A stretch of 64,000 bases of DNA from positions 197,357,689-197,421,688 of the forward strand of contig CM061141.1 of NCBI GenBank assembly GCA_030789695.1, given 5' to 3'. Each line of letters begins with the position of its first letter. The stretch's first letter is position 1. A program made the position numbers and the translations under genes. The notes beneath the pieces are model-generated. The model did no database searches, was not told the origin of the DNA, and was given only the letters and a program-made list of their open reading frames with translations. Positions 55,149-64,000 of the stretch are shown here, piece after piece. The DNA is from Scilla litardierei. Its lineage: Eukaryota > Streptophyta > Magnoliopsida > Asparagales > Asparagaceae.

Positions 55149-55580
55149 CAAAATGTCGATGCCATAAGTGTTGTTCACTTGTGTTGGCAATGAGACATTG
55201 TTCATGTGATTTTGGAAGATCTAATATATAGATATCCTTATGGCGTGTGCCAGAGAATAATACATCATTAGTATTTTTATTCAAAATATGGCACATTCCT
55301 TTCGCAAAGCTAACTTTGTTATCTTTGTCACAAAGTTGGCTTATTGAAATAAGATTGTGGTTTAATCCTTTAACAAGGTAAACATCACTTATTAGTGGTT
55401 TAGAAGGATTACCTACTTTACCAACACTTATGATGGTTCCGCTCTCGTTGCCTCCAAAGACTACCCGGTTCCCATTTGCAATGGGCACCACTCCGGAGAG
55501 CAATTGAGCATCACCCGTCATGTGTTTTGAACACCCGCTATCGAGGATCCAATTATTCTTGGAGCTAAATTTTGATTTGT
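55149..55580 (-). pseudogene. Sirevirus protease and start of integrase
   Basis: Minus strand reads KNNWILDSGCSKHMTGD (retropepsin active site DSG) then a pre-integrase stretch LISDVYLVKGLNHNLISISQ and SEQHLWHRHF, where LARD-B is inserted. The continuation is at 41773. The reading is open within this piece. Confidence 0.88.
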
Positions 55581-55744
55581 TGCTCCGTTTCTTTTTCTTG
55601 AGTACCTAAAGATAAACATATCATTCCATGGTACCCAAGGTCATTGGGTCCTAAAGATTAAACCTTTGGAAGCCAAGTCCAATTGGACTTAGACTTCCCC
55701 ACATAATTATCACTATGCACTACATTCATGAAATACGAATTCAT

Positions 55745-57895
55745 TTAAATTTGTTTTTCATTCATGCTTGTGTCCTTCGGGCTCCAAATAGTGAAGATTT
55801 TGGGAGCCCTAATCATATTGGGAGCATGCATGCGTTGTTGATTTCTACGTGATGCATGTCGAGGATAGGCATATGGCACATGATGAAATGGTGCATGATG
55901 ATAATTGTTCATATGATGATGTGGGTTAACATATGCATGTGGAGGAACACGTGCGTGAGGGTGTCTCACATGGTGTGCACCTGCCCGTGGATGTGGTGCA
56001 TAAAAATCATCATATGTGTGAACATGTGGAGTAGGATATGTTTTCCTACGTGACATGGTATTAGTGTACATATAAGCATGACCCTTCTTTGGAGGTCCAC
56101 CCAAAGTGGGTTTCTTTCCAAATGAGGGTGTGTACGAGGTAGAAGCACCATTGGTAGATGAACTACCAATAGAGTGTTTGCTCCCACTCGTTGAGGCATC
56201 GAAAGTTGGCCTAACAAAGGTAGTAGACGATTTGGAGGAATTTCCCATCTTATACCCCAAGCCAATGTGGTGATTGGCCGGAAGTAAGTCATTTAGGATT
56301 TTATCCAAATAATCCTTACCCTTATTGAATTTATTAATTCGGCCTAAAGTGCACTCATACTTCTCGGTGAGAGAAAGCATAGAAGCATCCAAAGTGGATA
56401 CTTGTGATGTGAGTACACAAACACGAGATTTGAGATTCTCATTCTCAATACGCAAAGTTGAGTTTTGAGAGGTCAAATCCGCTATCTTGTGTTCCTCCGA
56501 ATCCTCAATGTGAACATGCTCAAGTTGAGATTTGAGATTTACAATCTCATTTCTCAAGTCCTCAACAACGGTGTCGTTGATGACGATAGATTTAGGCGAG
56601 GTTTGGAGACTAACTAATTCATCTTTGGTCTTAGTATATCTATTTACTAATTTAGAATATTTAGACCAAATTTGTTCATTAGCTAATCTAAGGTCGTCCA
56701 TAGTTACCTCATCGCCTTCATCCTCGCTATCATCGGAGGAAGACTCTTGAACATGCTCCTCTCTAGCCATGAAGCACATGTGTGCTTGCTCCACTTGCTC
56801 ATCATCCGAATCTCCACTAGATGAATTCTCGGAGTCGGTGAATGTCCCGACAAGTCCTTTCTTGTACCCTTTCTTGTACTTTTTTGACTTGTCGAACTTT
56901 GGCGCCTTCCACTTCTCCATTTGCTTGTTTTGAGGAAAATCCTCTTTCATGTGTCCTGGCTTGTTGCATTTAAAGTACAAAGGAGAGGAGGCGTTAGAAG
57001 AACTAAACTTAGATTTGTTCTTAAAATTACCTTTCCGGAAGAACCGGTTGAACTTCTTTTCCATGAGGGCAATGGACTCCAAGTCCAACTCTTCTTCCGA
57101 TTCTTCATCATCGGTAGATGTAGATGTGGATGGAGCGGCCTTGAACACAATCGCCTTTTTCTTTGGCTCGTCTTGCTTCAAGTAGGACTTCATCTTGTCC
57201 TACAACTTAAGTTTGCTATACTTGCGTACCTCATAAGACATCAGGGTACCCATTAGTTGTACGACAGTATACGTTTTCATATCATTACCTTCCTCAATGG
57301 CGAAGGTACGTTTCTCCCAACAAGAAGGAAGTCCATCGATGATCTTCGAGACTTTCTCCTTTTGGGTGTAGGTCTTACTGAGAGCCTCCAACTCGTTGGT
57401 GATGTCGACGAAGCGATCATAGTACTCCTTCATCTTCTCACCCTGTTGCATATGAAATAACTCGTAATATTTATTAACAACAACGAGTTTGGAGTCTCTT
57501 ACCCTACTCGTTCCTTCATGCAAGATGAGGATGGAGTTCCAGATTTGATATGCACTCTTACATGTGCATATCTTGTTGAAGTCTTCGGGCTCCAAAGGGC
57601 ATTACAAGGCATTCATTGCCTTGGCATTTCTTACCTCCACGGCGACCTCCGCGGTAGTCCACTTCTCGAAATCTTCTTCGGCGGGCTCGACATACTCCTT
57701 CATCGTGGCTCTCCACAATGAAGCACTCCGAAGGAAAGTTTCCATCCGGCATTTCCAGTACCCGTAGTTGGTACCGTTGAAGAAAGGACGCCTCGTCGAG
57801 GAGTGTCCTTCCATCACCGAAGAAGCTCCTTCACGGTTCTTGAAGGTGTTGTAGTCTGAAGGAGGACGTACGGTTTTGTTGTCGTTGGAAGACAT
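55745..57895 (-). pseudogene. Sirevirus gag, long, two nonsense codons
   Basis: ATG at 57895 (MSSNDNKTV), stop at 55745, one frame throughout, interrupted by stops at about 57602 and 57200. Domains: UBN2-like gag (FFNGTNYGYWKCRME; KICTCKSAYQIWNSI; MQQGEKMKEYYDRF); an acidic stretch; a zinc knuckle damaged at two of four ligands (YFKCNKPGHMKEDFP, expected C at first and last places); a coiled coil around 56290-56700 (NEIVNLKSQLEHV, IENENLKSRVCVL), typical of Sireviruses; and a histidine-rich tail (VNPHHHMNNYHHAPFHHVPY). Forms virus-like particles in working relatives; this copy is dead. Confidence 0.88.
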
Positions 57896-57907
57896 AGCTA
57901 GGTACTT

Positions 57908-57918
57908 GGCTCTGATAC
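57908..57918 (-). promoter_or_regulatory. Sirevirus primer-binding site, split by the Tekay-like insertion
   Basis: GTATCAGAGCC on the minus strand, 13 bases upstream of the gag ATG; initiator-Met PBS lacking its first TG. The Tekay-like LTR begins at 57919. GATAC at 57914-57918 is the expected left copy of that element's target duplication. Confidence 0.8.
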
Positions 57919-60280
57919 TGTCACGCCCCGCTTCCCTAAAATGGAGGCGAGACGTGAAAAGGTCCGCACGAGAGTGGAGCTGTGAAGCTCCAAACCCGAT
58001 AAGCGTCAATAAAACATAAGCAAGTCCCTGTAACCACAAACGAAACAACAATAATAACACAAGGAGAGACAGAAATAAAATCTCAAATCTCAGAATTTGT
58101 CCAACATTAAAAGTAAGTTCAACATCCAGAAAAGCCACCAGGCTAAGAAAGAGTCTAAAGGCCCAGAACAAGGCCAACAAAGGGACAACATAACAAAGTA
58201 TTGGTGCCACGCACCGACAACAAAACGGTCTAAACAACAACACAAACAGTCTGTACGACTGATCGCCCGTGTCCACGAAGTCCTCGTCAAACACAGGCTT
58301 GGGCTCGGCGTCAACAAACACCTCGTCCTCAACAATGAACTCAGGCTCAGGATCTAACATGTGTCACCCAAAAGAGTAAAGGGGCACATGTCAGCAAGTC
58401 TAAAAGACTTGGGCAAGGAAACTGAAAGTAAGGTAAACTAGCAACATAGCAGTTATAGTATGCATGACATGGCAGTTATGGTATGAGTGCACAAGTAAGA
58501 CATGGTGAAACAATAAGTACAAGAGAACAATTTATCAGGGCATGTCAAGAGTAGCCAAGCTACTAACAATCTCAATCTTTTCACTAGTCACGTTTCAAAT
58601 TGTTTGTAGATGTTTACGCCTTACAGCTGAACTGTTGGACGTTTACACTGATTGGCCGCTTAACACTACCTCAGAACCCAGAGTTTACGCCTTACAACTG
58701 CAGTTGCTGATCGGGCAAACTCCCAGTTGAATGGCCGCTTAACTCTTACCCCTCCCACATGTAAACGAGCCAGGGTCCCTGTACACGAGCTCAGTAAATG
58801 AGCCAGGGTTGCCCCGCACAAGAGCTCGTTTCCTGTATCACAAACCAGGAGCGTATTTCATTTGGCATAGGGGTGCACCTAGCCTCAATCATTCACAAGG
58901 TGCAGCGGAGCTACGTAATCACGGGAACACTTAAAGAATGCAATGACATGACAATTAATTTGCGTACCGTTAATGGAAATTAAACATGACATGGTAGTTG
59001 TGCAACATGATAAATGTCGGATCAAGCTTCGTTGTCAAACTAGTTCCTAAATTTATGCCTAGGCGAGTATCATTTCGTCGCCTAGTCTCTTTTACACCTA
59101 CAACAAGCAAATGGCCTAAGACATGGCCCAAAACCCAAAGTGGCAAGTTTCACTTGCCTAGCACCGAGGATGACGATCAACGAGGCCGTCACACAAATGC
59201 TAACTACGGAGATGAGATCGCTGCCATGGAAAAACAATATTAGAACAACATCCAACCTAGTTTTATTAGGGTTTCACAAAAACACAATGGGTTATGAAAA
59301 CATTAAGAGATCGATTTATTACCGTATCGGAGGCGGAAGAACGATGCCGAGCAAGCACGGCAACGGAAGAAATGATCCGGGGAACCTAGGGTTCAGATCT
59401 GGAATGGATGGGGAAAATCTGGAGAAATGGGGTTTTGGGGATTTTTGGGGGTTGGAGATGGCCTAGGGCATGATGGTAGACCAAAATGGAGAGGGAAACT
59501 CCAATGGAGGAAGGAATGGCTTGGGGAAATGTTGGAGGGTGATTTGGGGAAGAAGGAGGCTCAGGAGAAATGAAAGAAGAAAAGAAAACGTTTGAGGGGT
59601 TTAAATAGGAAGTGCTGGCGGCTGCCCAGAAATTAGGGTTTCGACACTGATTAGTCGGTCAAAGAGCAACCACTGACCGACTAGTTTGGGAACTAGTCGG
59701 TCGGTTGACCAACGCAGACCGACTAAGTCCAAACAGTAACTCCTGTATAAAAATAGGATTTAGATTAAGTCGGTCAAAGAACAACTACTGACCGACTAGT
59801 TTGTCATCTAGTCGGTCGATGAATGTTCTTAGACCGACTAAGAATGAATAGTACTTGGTATCAAAATGATCATAGAGCTAGTCGGTTAAAGAACGATTGC
59901 TGACCGACTAGTTTGCAACCTAGTCGGTCGACCAATGTTCTTAGACCGACTAACGATAAACAGTAACTCCTGAATAATTTACAAAGCCCACTAGTCGGTC
60001 CATGAAGGTTTACCGACCGACTAAATCCTCATCTAGTCGGTCGGTTCCCTTCTTATACCGGCTAACGTGCACAAAAAGTTCCGAAATGGAGCGCGAAGCT
60101 CCGGGATCGATTCCTAAGACTCTTAGGCTTGATCTAACAATAAGATATGACCGATATGAAGCCCGTCACGAATGACTTACTCCGAAATCGACGATTCTAA
60201 GGAAGAAGCTAGAAAATCACGACGAAACGATCGAAAATGAAAACTACGGAGACGAAAACCACACATGAGGAGAAAATCCA

Positions 60281-60319
<39 letters not shown>

Positions 60320-60352
60320 ATTAATCCAGATACATGAAAACCAGTCGTTACA
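57919..60352 (-). repeat. Tekay-like 3' LTR
   Basis: 2434 bp, TGTAACGACTGG...GGGGCGTGACA on the minus strand. Same module order as LARD-A: (TA)n at about 60284-60313, shared U3 flank, array, TATA-like box 59600-59607, R/U5 with the acidic ORF (MLDPEPEFIVEDEVFVDAEP, 58358 downward). Confidence 0.92.
59651..60065 (-). repeat. TAGTCGGTC/GACCGACTA array in the Tekay-like U3 (about four units)
   Basis: Four units of about 100-110 bp with the same layout as in LARD-A and the Sirevirus, upstream of the TATA-like box at 59600-59607. Confidence 0.9.
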
Positions 60353-60370
60353 TCCTCCCCAACTTAAGAA

Positions 60371-60390
60371 AAATTCCGTCCTCGGAATTT
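60371..60390 (-). promoter_or_regulatory. Pre-PPT hairpin of the Tekay-like element
   Basis: AAATTCCG-AGGA-CGGAATTT on the minus strand. Compared with LARD-A/B the fourth pair changes from G-C to T-A on both arms while the AGGA loop is kept. It lies only nine bases after the pol stop at 60399 in element orientation. Confidence 0.78.
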
Positions 60391-60398
60391 CCCAACAC

Positions 60399-61301
60399 TC
60401 ACGTGTCCGGAAACAAAAGTGGGAAACGCTCTCGCATCTCATCCTCATTCTCCCAAGTAGACTCTCCAGGCGAGCCGTGTCGCCACATCACCCTCACAAG
60501 ATTGACAACCTTGTTCCGAAGTGACTTCTGACGCCTGTCCAGAATCTGCACTGGCTGCTGGTCATACGTCATATCAGGGCGAACGGTAATCTCCGAGAAA
60601 TCCACAGCATGAGATGGGTCGCTAATGTATCGACGAAGCTGCGACACATGGAAAACATTGTGAACTCCTTCGAAAGATGGCGGGAAGGCTAAGCGGTAGG
60701 CTACCTCGCCAACTTTCTCCAGAATGTCAAACTGTCCAATGTATCGCGGGCTCAACTTCCATCGCTTCCCAAAGCGAATCACACCACGATTCGGGAAAAT
60801 CTTCAAGAACACATGGTCGCCCGGCTGAAACTTCAAAGGACGGCGTTTAGCATCCGCCCAATGCTTAAAACGGTCCTGAGCAATCCTCAACCTCTCCCGA
60901 ATGTTCCTGATAATATCCACGGCCTCCATAATCATCTCAGGACCCAACAGCTCCCGATCACCAATGTCATCCCAACTCAATGGAGACCGACATTTCCTCC
61001 CATAAAGAGCGGCGAAAGGCGCCATGCCAATACTCGCCTAAAAGTTGTTGTTGTAAGAAAACTCCACCAGATGTAGATGGTCCTCCCACATACCCTTGAA
61101 ATCCAGCATGCACGCCCTCAGCATGTCCTCCAAGATCTGAATCGTCCTCTCGGACTGGCCATCCGTCTGCGGATGGTACGCCGTGTTGAAACTCAGACGC
61201 GTACCCAAACTCTTCTACAAACTCTGCCAGAACTGAGATGTGAATCTCGTGTCTCTATCCGACATGATACTCAAAGGGACTCCGTGAAGTCGTACGACCT
61301 C
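60399..61301 (-). pseudogene. Tekay-like integrase C-terminal half and chromodomain-like tail
   Basis: After the intron-like gap: [18 protein letters not shown], ...QFWQSL then [33 protein letters not shown] then TAG, ASIGMAPFAALYGRKCRSPL. The GPY/F-like segment (FKHWADAKRRPLKFQPGDHVFLKI; RFGKRWKLSPRYIGQFDIL; VFHVSQLRRYI) and a C-terminal stretch QILDRRQKSLRNKVVNLVRVMWRHGSPGESTWENE follow; the latter is the chromodomain position in Tekay elements. Integration proteins in this family target heterochromatin. Two stops are consistent with CAG to TAG changes. Confidence 0.9.
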
Positions 61302-61371
61302 CTGCACGATTCATGTTACATCACTATCCAAACTAGGAAAAGGAAATAAAATGGAGAGTCAAAGAATTTAC
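61302..61371 (-). other. Intron-like 70-bp segment inside integrase
   Basis: On the minus strand the sequence begins GTAAATTC directly after RRYME and ends TCGTGCAG directly before EVVRLHGVP. Its removal restores an uninterrupted, family-typical integrase frame; 70 is not a multiple of three. It has GT...AG ends and is AT-rich. Either a spliceosomal intron or an insertion that mimics one. Confidence 0.5.
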
Positions 61372-63258
61372 CTCCATATATCTCCTCGCTAGTGCCTCAG
61401 TAGACTGTCCCACTTGGAATGGAATAAAGTGCGCGGATTTGGTCAATCGATCTACGATCACCCAAATCACGTCATTCTGCTTCGGACTCCGAGGTAGTCC
61501 AGTCACGAAATCCATAGTGATGTGTTACCACTTCCACTCCGGAATCGGAAGCGGTTGTAGCAACCCTGCCGTACGCTGATGATCCGCCTTCACTTGCTGG
61601 CAAACCAAACACTTGGCCACACTCCAAGCCACGCTCCTCTTCATGCCATGCCACCAATAGTTCAGACGAAGATCCTTGTACATCTTGGTCCCACCAGGAT
61701 GCACAGAATACGGCGAACTGTGTGCCTCCACCATCATCTCCTCTCTGATATCCCCAGCTGGCACACACAACCTGGCTCCAAACCTCAGCGAGCCATCCTC
61801 ATGAATCAAAAAGTCAGTCCGCAGACCGGCTTCCACCTGCTCCCGAATCTTCACCAGCTTCGGATCCTCAGCCTGGCCAGCCTTGATCCGATCCACAATC
61901 GTCGACTGAATCTGCATATTCATCAACGAAGAGGCCTCCCCAGGAAGAACAATCTCAACACCAGACTCGCAAAAATCATGCTGCAATCTCCACTGCGAAG
62001 TCAAAATCATCACCGCTGGAACCCTACTCAGCGCATCAGGAACCACATTCACCTTGCCAGGGTGATACTGCAAATCAATCTCATAATCCGCCATGAGCTC
62101 CAACCATCGACGCTGTCGCATGTTGAGCTCCTTCTGAGTAAAAATATACTTCAAGCATTTGTGATCGGTGAAGATCTTCACTTTCTCACTCAGCAGAAAG
62201 TGCCTCCAAATCTTAAGAGCAAACACAACAACAGCCAACTCCAAATCATGCGTCGGGTAATTCTTCTCATGAACCTTCAGCTGACGAGAAGCATACGCCA
62301 CAACATGCCCATGCTGATGCAACACACAACCGAGACCCTTGCCAGAAGCATCGCAAAAGATCTCAAATCCACCGCTGCGATCAGGCACAACAAGAATAGG
62401 GGTAGTCGTCAATCTCTCCCTCAGAGCACCAAAAGCATTCTCACAATCACCCGACCAAACAAGAGGTACATCCTTCCACGTCAATCTGGTCATTGGCTCG
62501 GCAATACGGGAAAAGTCCTTAATGAAACGTCGATAGTAACCAGCAAGCCCAAGGAAACTCCGGATCTCAGACGCTGACTGCGGAACAGGCCACTCTCTGA
62601 TGGCCCTAATCTTCTCGGGATCCACTGAAATACCATCTCCAATCACCACATGCCCGAGAAAAGCAACTCTGTCCAGCCAAAACTCGCACTTCGAAAACTT
62701 AGCATACACCCGATGCTTCCTCAAAATCTCCAACACCGTCCTCAAGTGCGAGGCATGCTCCTCCTCTGACTTTGAATAGATCAGAATATCGTCAAAAAAG
62801 ATAACGACAAACTTATCTAAAAAGTAATAGAAAATCAGATTCATCAGATTCATGAAAACTGCGGGTGCATTGGTTACACCGAAAGGCATAACCGCAAACT
62901 CGTAGTGTCCATACTTCGTCCTGAATGCTGTCTTTGGAACATCTCCCTTCTTCACCTTCAGCTGATGGTAACCACTCCTCAAATCCAATTTAGAAACCAC
63001 CCTCGATCCTCCAAGCTGATCAAAAATATCATCAATGCGAGACAATGGGTATTTATTCTTGATGGTCACCGCATTCAACTCCCGATAGTCTACGCACATG
63101 CGACGCGAACCATCCTTCTTCTTCACCAGCAGCACCGGTGCTCCCCACGGAGACACACTAGGATTGATATAACCCTTCAGCAAAAGCTCATCCAGCTACT
63201 TCCGCAACTCCTCCAACTCAGCGGGTGCCATACGATAAGGCACCTTCGAAATTGGTTG
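61372..63258 (-). pseudogene. Tekay-like reverse transcriptase, RNase H and integrase N-terminal half
   Basis: RT from [41 protein letters not shown], then [21 protein letters not shown] and catalytic [13 protein letters not shown] (FFDD; IDD is usual). RNase [50 protein letters not shown]. Integrase: H-H-C-C zinc finger ([15 protein letters not shown] ... [10 protein letters not shown]), PEWKW, in-frame [33 protein letters not shown]. 552 codons are open without a break (61525-63183). Three stops in this part and its frame are otherwise preserved, so decay is recent. Confidence 0.92.
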
Positions 63259-63263
63259 CGCTC

Positions 63264-64000
63264 TGATCGGTCCATATTTTACACCTTTTTTCTACATATT
63301 TGCATGCCATTTCGGTTGCTCATATTGCGATTTTCACGATTATTCGATGATATCGTATTACTTTTCACTATTTCTTGTTTTTGTCGGATTTCAGGAAATA
63401 TGGAGTGATCGGGAGCAAAAATGAGCTTAAGGGACTTGCACCCACTCCGGAGCGTCACCCAAGGCTCTTTTGAGGGCTATTCGGCGATGGGAGATAGGTG
63501 AAAGAAGAAGGAACTCCGTAGGAGCGACAAGGATGAGACACAGAGAAGATTGGGCATTTTAACATGCCACTCGGCCGAGTGAAGGAGTCACTCGGCCGAG
63601 CAAAGAAGCCCGCTCGGCCGGCCAGATCGGACACGCAGCAGATTGAGTATCAGCGTGCACTCGGCCGAGCATCGCCAGCCCACTCGGCCGAGCACGGAGA
63701 CACCACTCGACCGAGTGGCATCACGACGACGGCAAGCAAAAATCTCAGACTTATTGGAATCCGTCAGGCGATTGAGGGTTCCGACTCGGCCGAGTACCGA
63801 ATGCCCCGTGGCCGAGTGAGTAAAGCCACTCGGCCGAGTCACCTCCGAAGACAGACCCCCCAAGACCCCTGACTTACTGGAATTTTACAGGGTCTATCAC
63901 TCGGCCGAGTAGAGAAGCCCACTCGACCGAGTTGAGAAGTCAACTCGGCCGAGTGATGCCGAGGACACGCAGCGCCCATATTTTCAGACAGCCTCCCACT
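63264..64000 (+). mobile_element. LTR of a further element inserted in Tekay-like RT, incomplete
   Basis: Tekay-like pol homology stops after the GCGCTC at 63258-63263; a new sequence starts TGATCGGTCCATATTTTACA. It has the look of a Ty3 Athila/Tat-type LTR (ends TG, a GGAAATATGGAGTGATCGGGAGC phrase, and ACTCCGGAGCG), and bears a palindrome array. No ORF in the visible 737 bp. The right end, and so the TSD (candidate CGCTC at 63259-63263), is outside the window. Lineage assignment is tentative. Confidence 0.6.
63568..63955. repeat. CACTCGGCCGAGTG palindrome array
   Basis: About twelve copies of the self-complementary core CTCGGCCGAG (variants CTCGACCGAG, CTCGGCCGGC), most within CACTCGGCCGAGTG, at irregular spacing of 15-50 bp. 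Each is its own reverse complement, so any two copies can also pair. Confidence 0.88.

Larger units (their letters stand above)
26184..57918 (-). mobile_element. Sirevirus (Ty1/copia, SIRE/Maximus type) with envelope-like ORF, carrying nested elements
   Basis: Minus-strand order from right: primer-binding site 57908-57918, gag, protease, integrase, RT, RNase H, envelope-like ORF, multiple polypurine tracts, 3' LTR 26184-27889. The long gag with coiled coil, the extra ORF after RNase H and the repeated PPTs are Sirevirus hallmarks. The 5' LTR was displaced by the Tekay-like insertion and lies outside the window. Nested inside are the young copia (30031-37979) and LARD-B with its LINE (41774-55148). 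Left flanking 5-mer GCTAC. All genes carry stops or frameshifts. Confidence 0.9.
57919..64000 (-). mobile_element. Tekay-like chromovirus (Ty3/gypsy), 3' part in the window
   Basis: 3' LTR 57919-60352, then on the minus strand pol with RT, RNase H, integrase and a chromodomain-like C-terminus (60399-63258). Upstream pol is interrupted at 63264 by another LTR element; protease, gag and 5' LTR lie beyond the window. Same LTR termini, PPT and hairpin as the LARDs. Pol has at least four premature stops, so this copy is not autonomous any more, but the family is the likely source of enzymes for LARD-A and LARD-B. Confidence 0.9.

Noticed and set aside
61579..62577. 332-codon plus-strand frame
   Set aside because: Antisense shadow of the Tekay-like RT/RNase H, which has all family motifs on the minus strand.

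Overview
The window is gene-poor, repeat-dense nuclear DNA of a flowering plant. The evidence is a pile of plant LTR-retrotransposon lineages (a Sirevirus with an envelope-like ORF, Tekay-type chromoviruses, a Tat-type Ty3 element, several Ty1/copia elements), a plant L1-type LINE, a tRNA-derived SINE, long (TA)n runs and a MITE. I cannot name the species. No complete host gene with a recognised function is visible.

Layout. 1-5668: decayed sequence with a gag scrap, the end of an old LTR, AT-rich and G-rich low-complexity tracts, a tRNA-derived SINE (about 4758-4980) and exon-like pieces. 5669-14732: complete non-autonomous LTR element (LARD-A, minus orientation, 2.4-2.85 kb LTRs, TSD TGCAT) whose right LTR carries a 370-bp MITE. 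14733-19375: flank with a satellite-like array (15060-15905), a 261-aa ORF of unknown function and decayed genic-looking DNA. 19376-20975: wrecked Ty1/copia. 20976-26183: Tat-like Ty3 element (plus strand), degenerate and cut by the next insertion. 26184-57918: Sirevirus in minus orientation (3' LTR, envelope-like ORF, pol, gag, primer-binding site), heavily interrupted. Its envelope-like ORF holds a young, almost intact Ty1/copia (30031-37979, TSD ATCGC). Its integrase holds a second LARD (LARD-B, 41774-55148, TSD CAAAA), which itself holds a 5'-truncated LINE (48806-52108). Its primer-binding site is split by an autonomous Tekay-like element (57919 to beyond the window), which is broken in its RT by a further LTR element starting at 63264. 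The deepest chain is copia remnant > Tat > Sirevirus > LARD-B > LINE, five levels.

How the parts relate. LARD-A, LARD-B and the Tekay-like element share LTR ends (TGTAACG...GTGACA), a PPT region and a hairpin just upstream of the PPT, so the Tekay-like element is a plausible supplier of proteins to the two LARDs. The most striking observation is a shared promoter-side module: arrays of the motif pair TAGTCGGTC...GACCGACTA, with flanking homology, sit upstream of the TATA box in the LTRs of both the Copia-class Sirevirus and the Ty3-class LARD-A/Tekay elements, and again upstream of the Sirevirus envelope-like ORF. LARD-B, although internally homologous to LARD-A, lacks the module. Other families here carry unrelated but analogous palindromic arrays (CACTCGGCCGAGTG at the right edge; GGCC arrays in the young copia leader).

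Basis: all boundaries, repeats and motifs were read by eye. Lineage names rest on remembered family hallmarks, not on searches.
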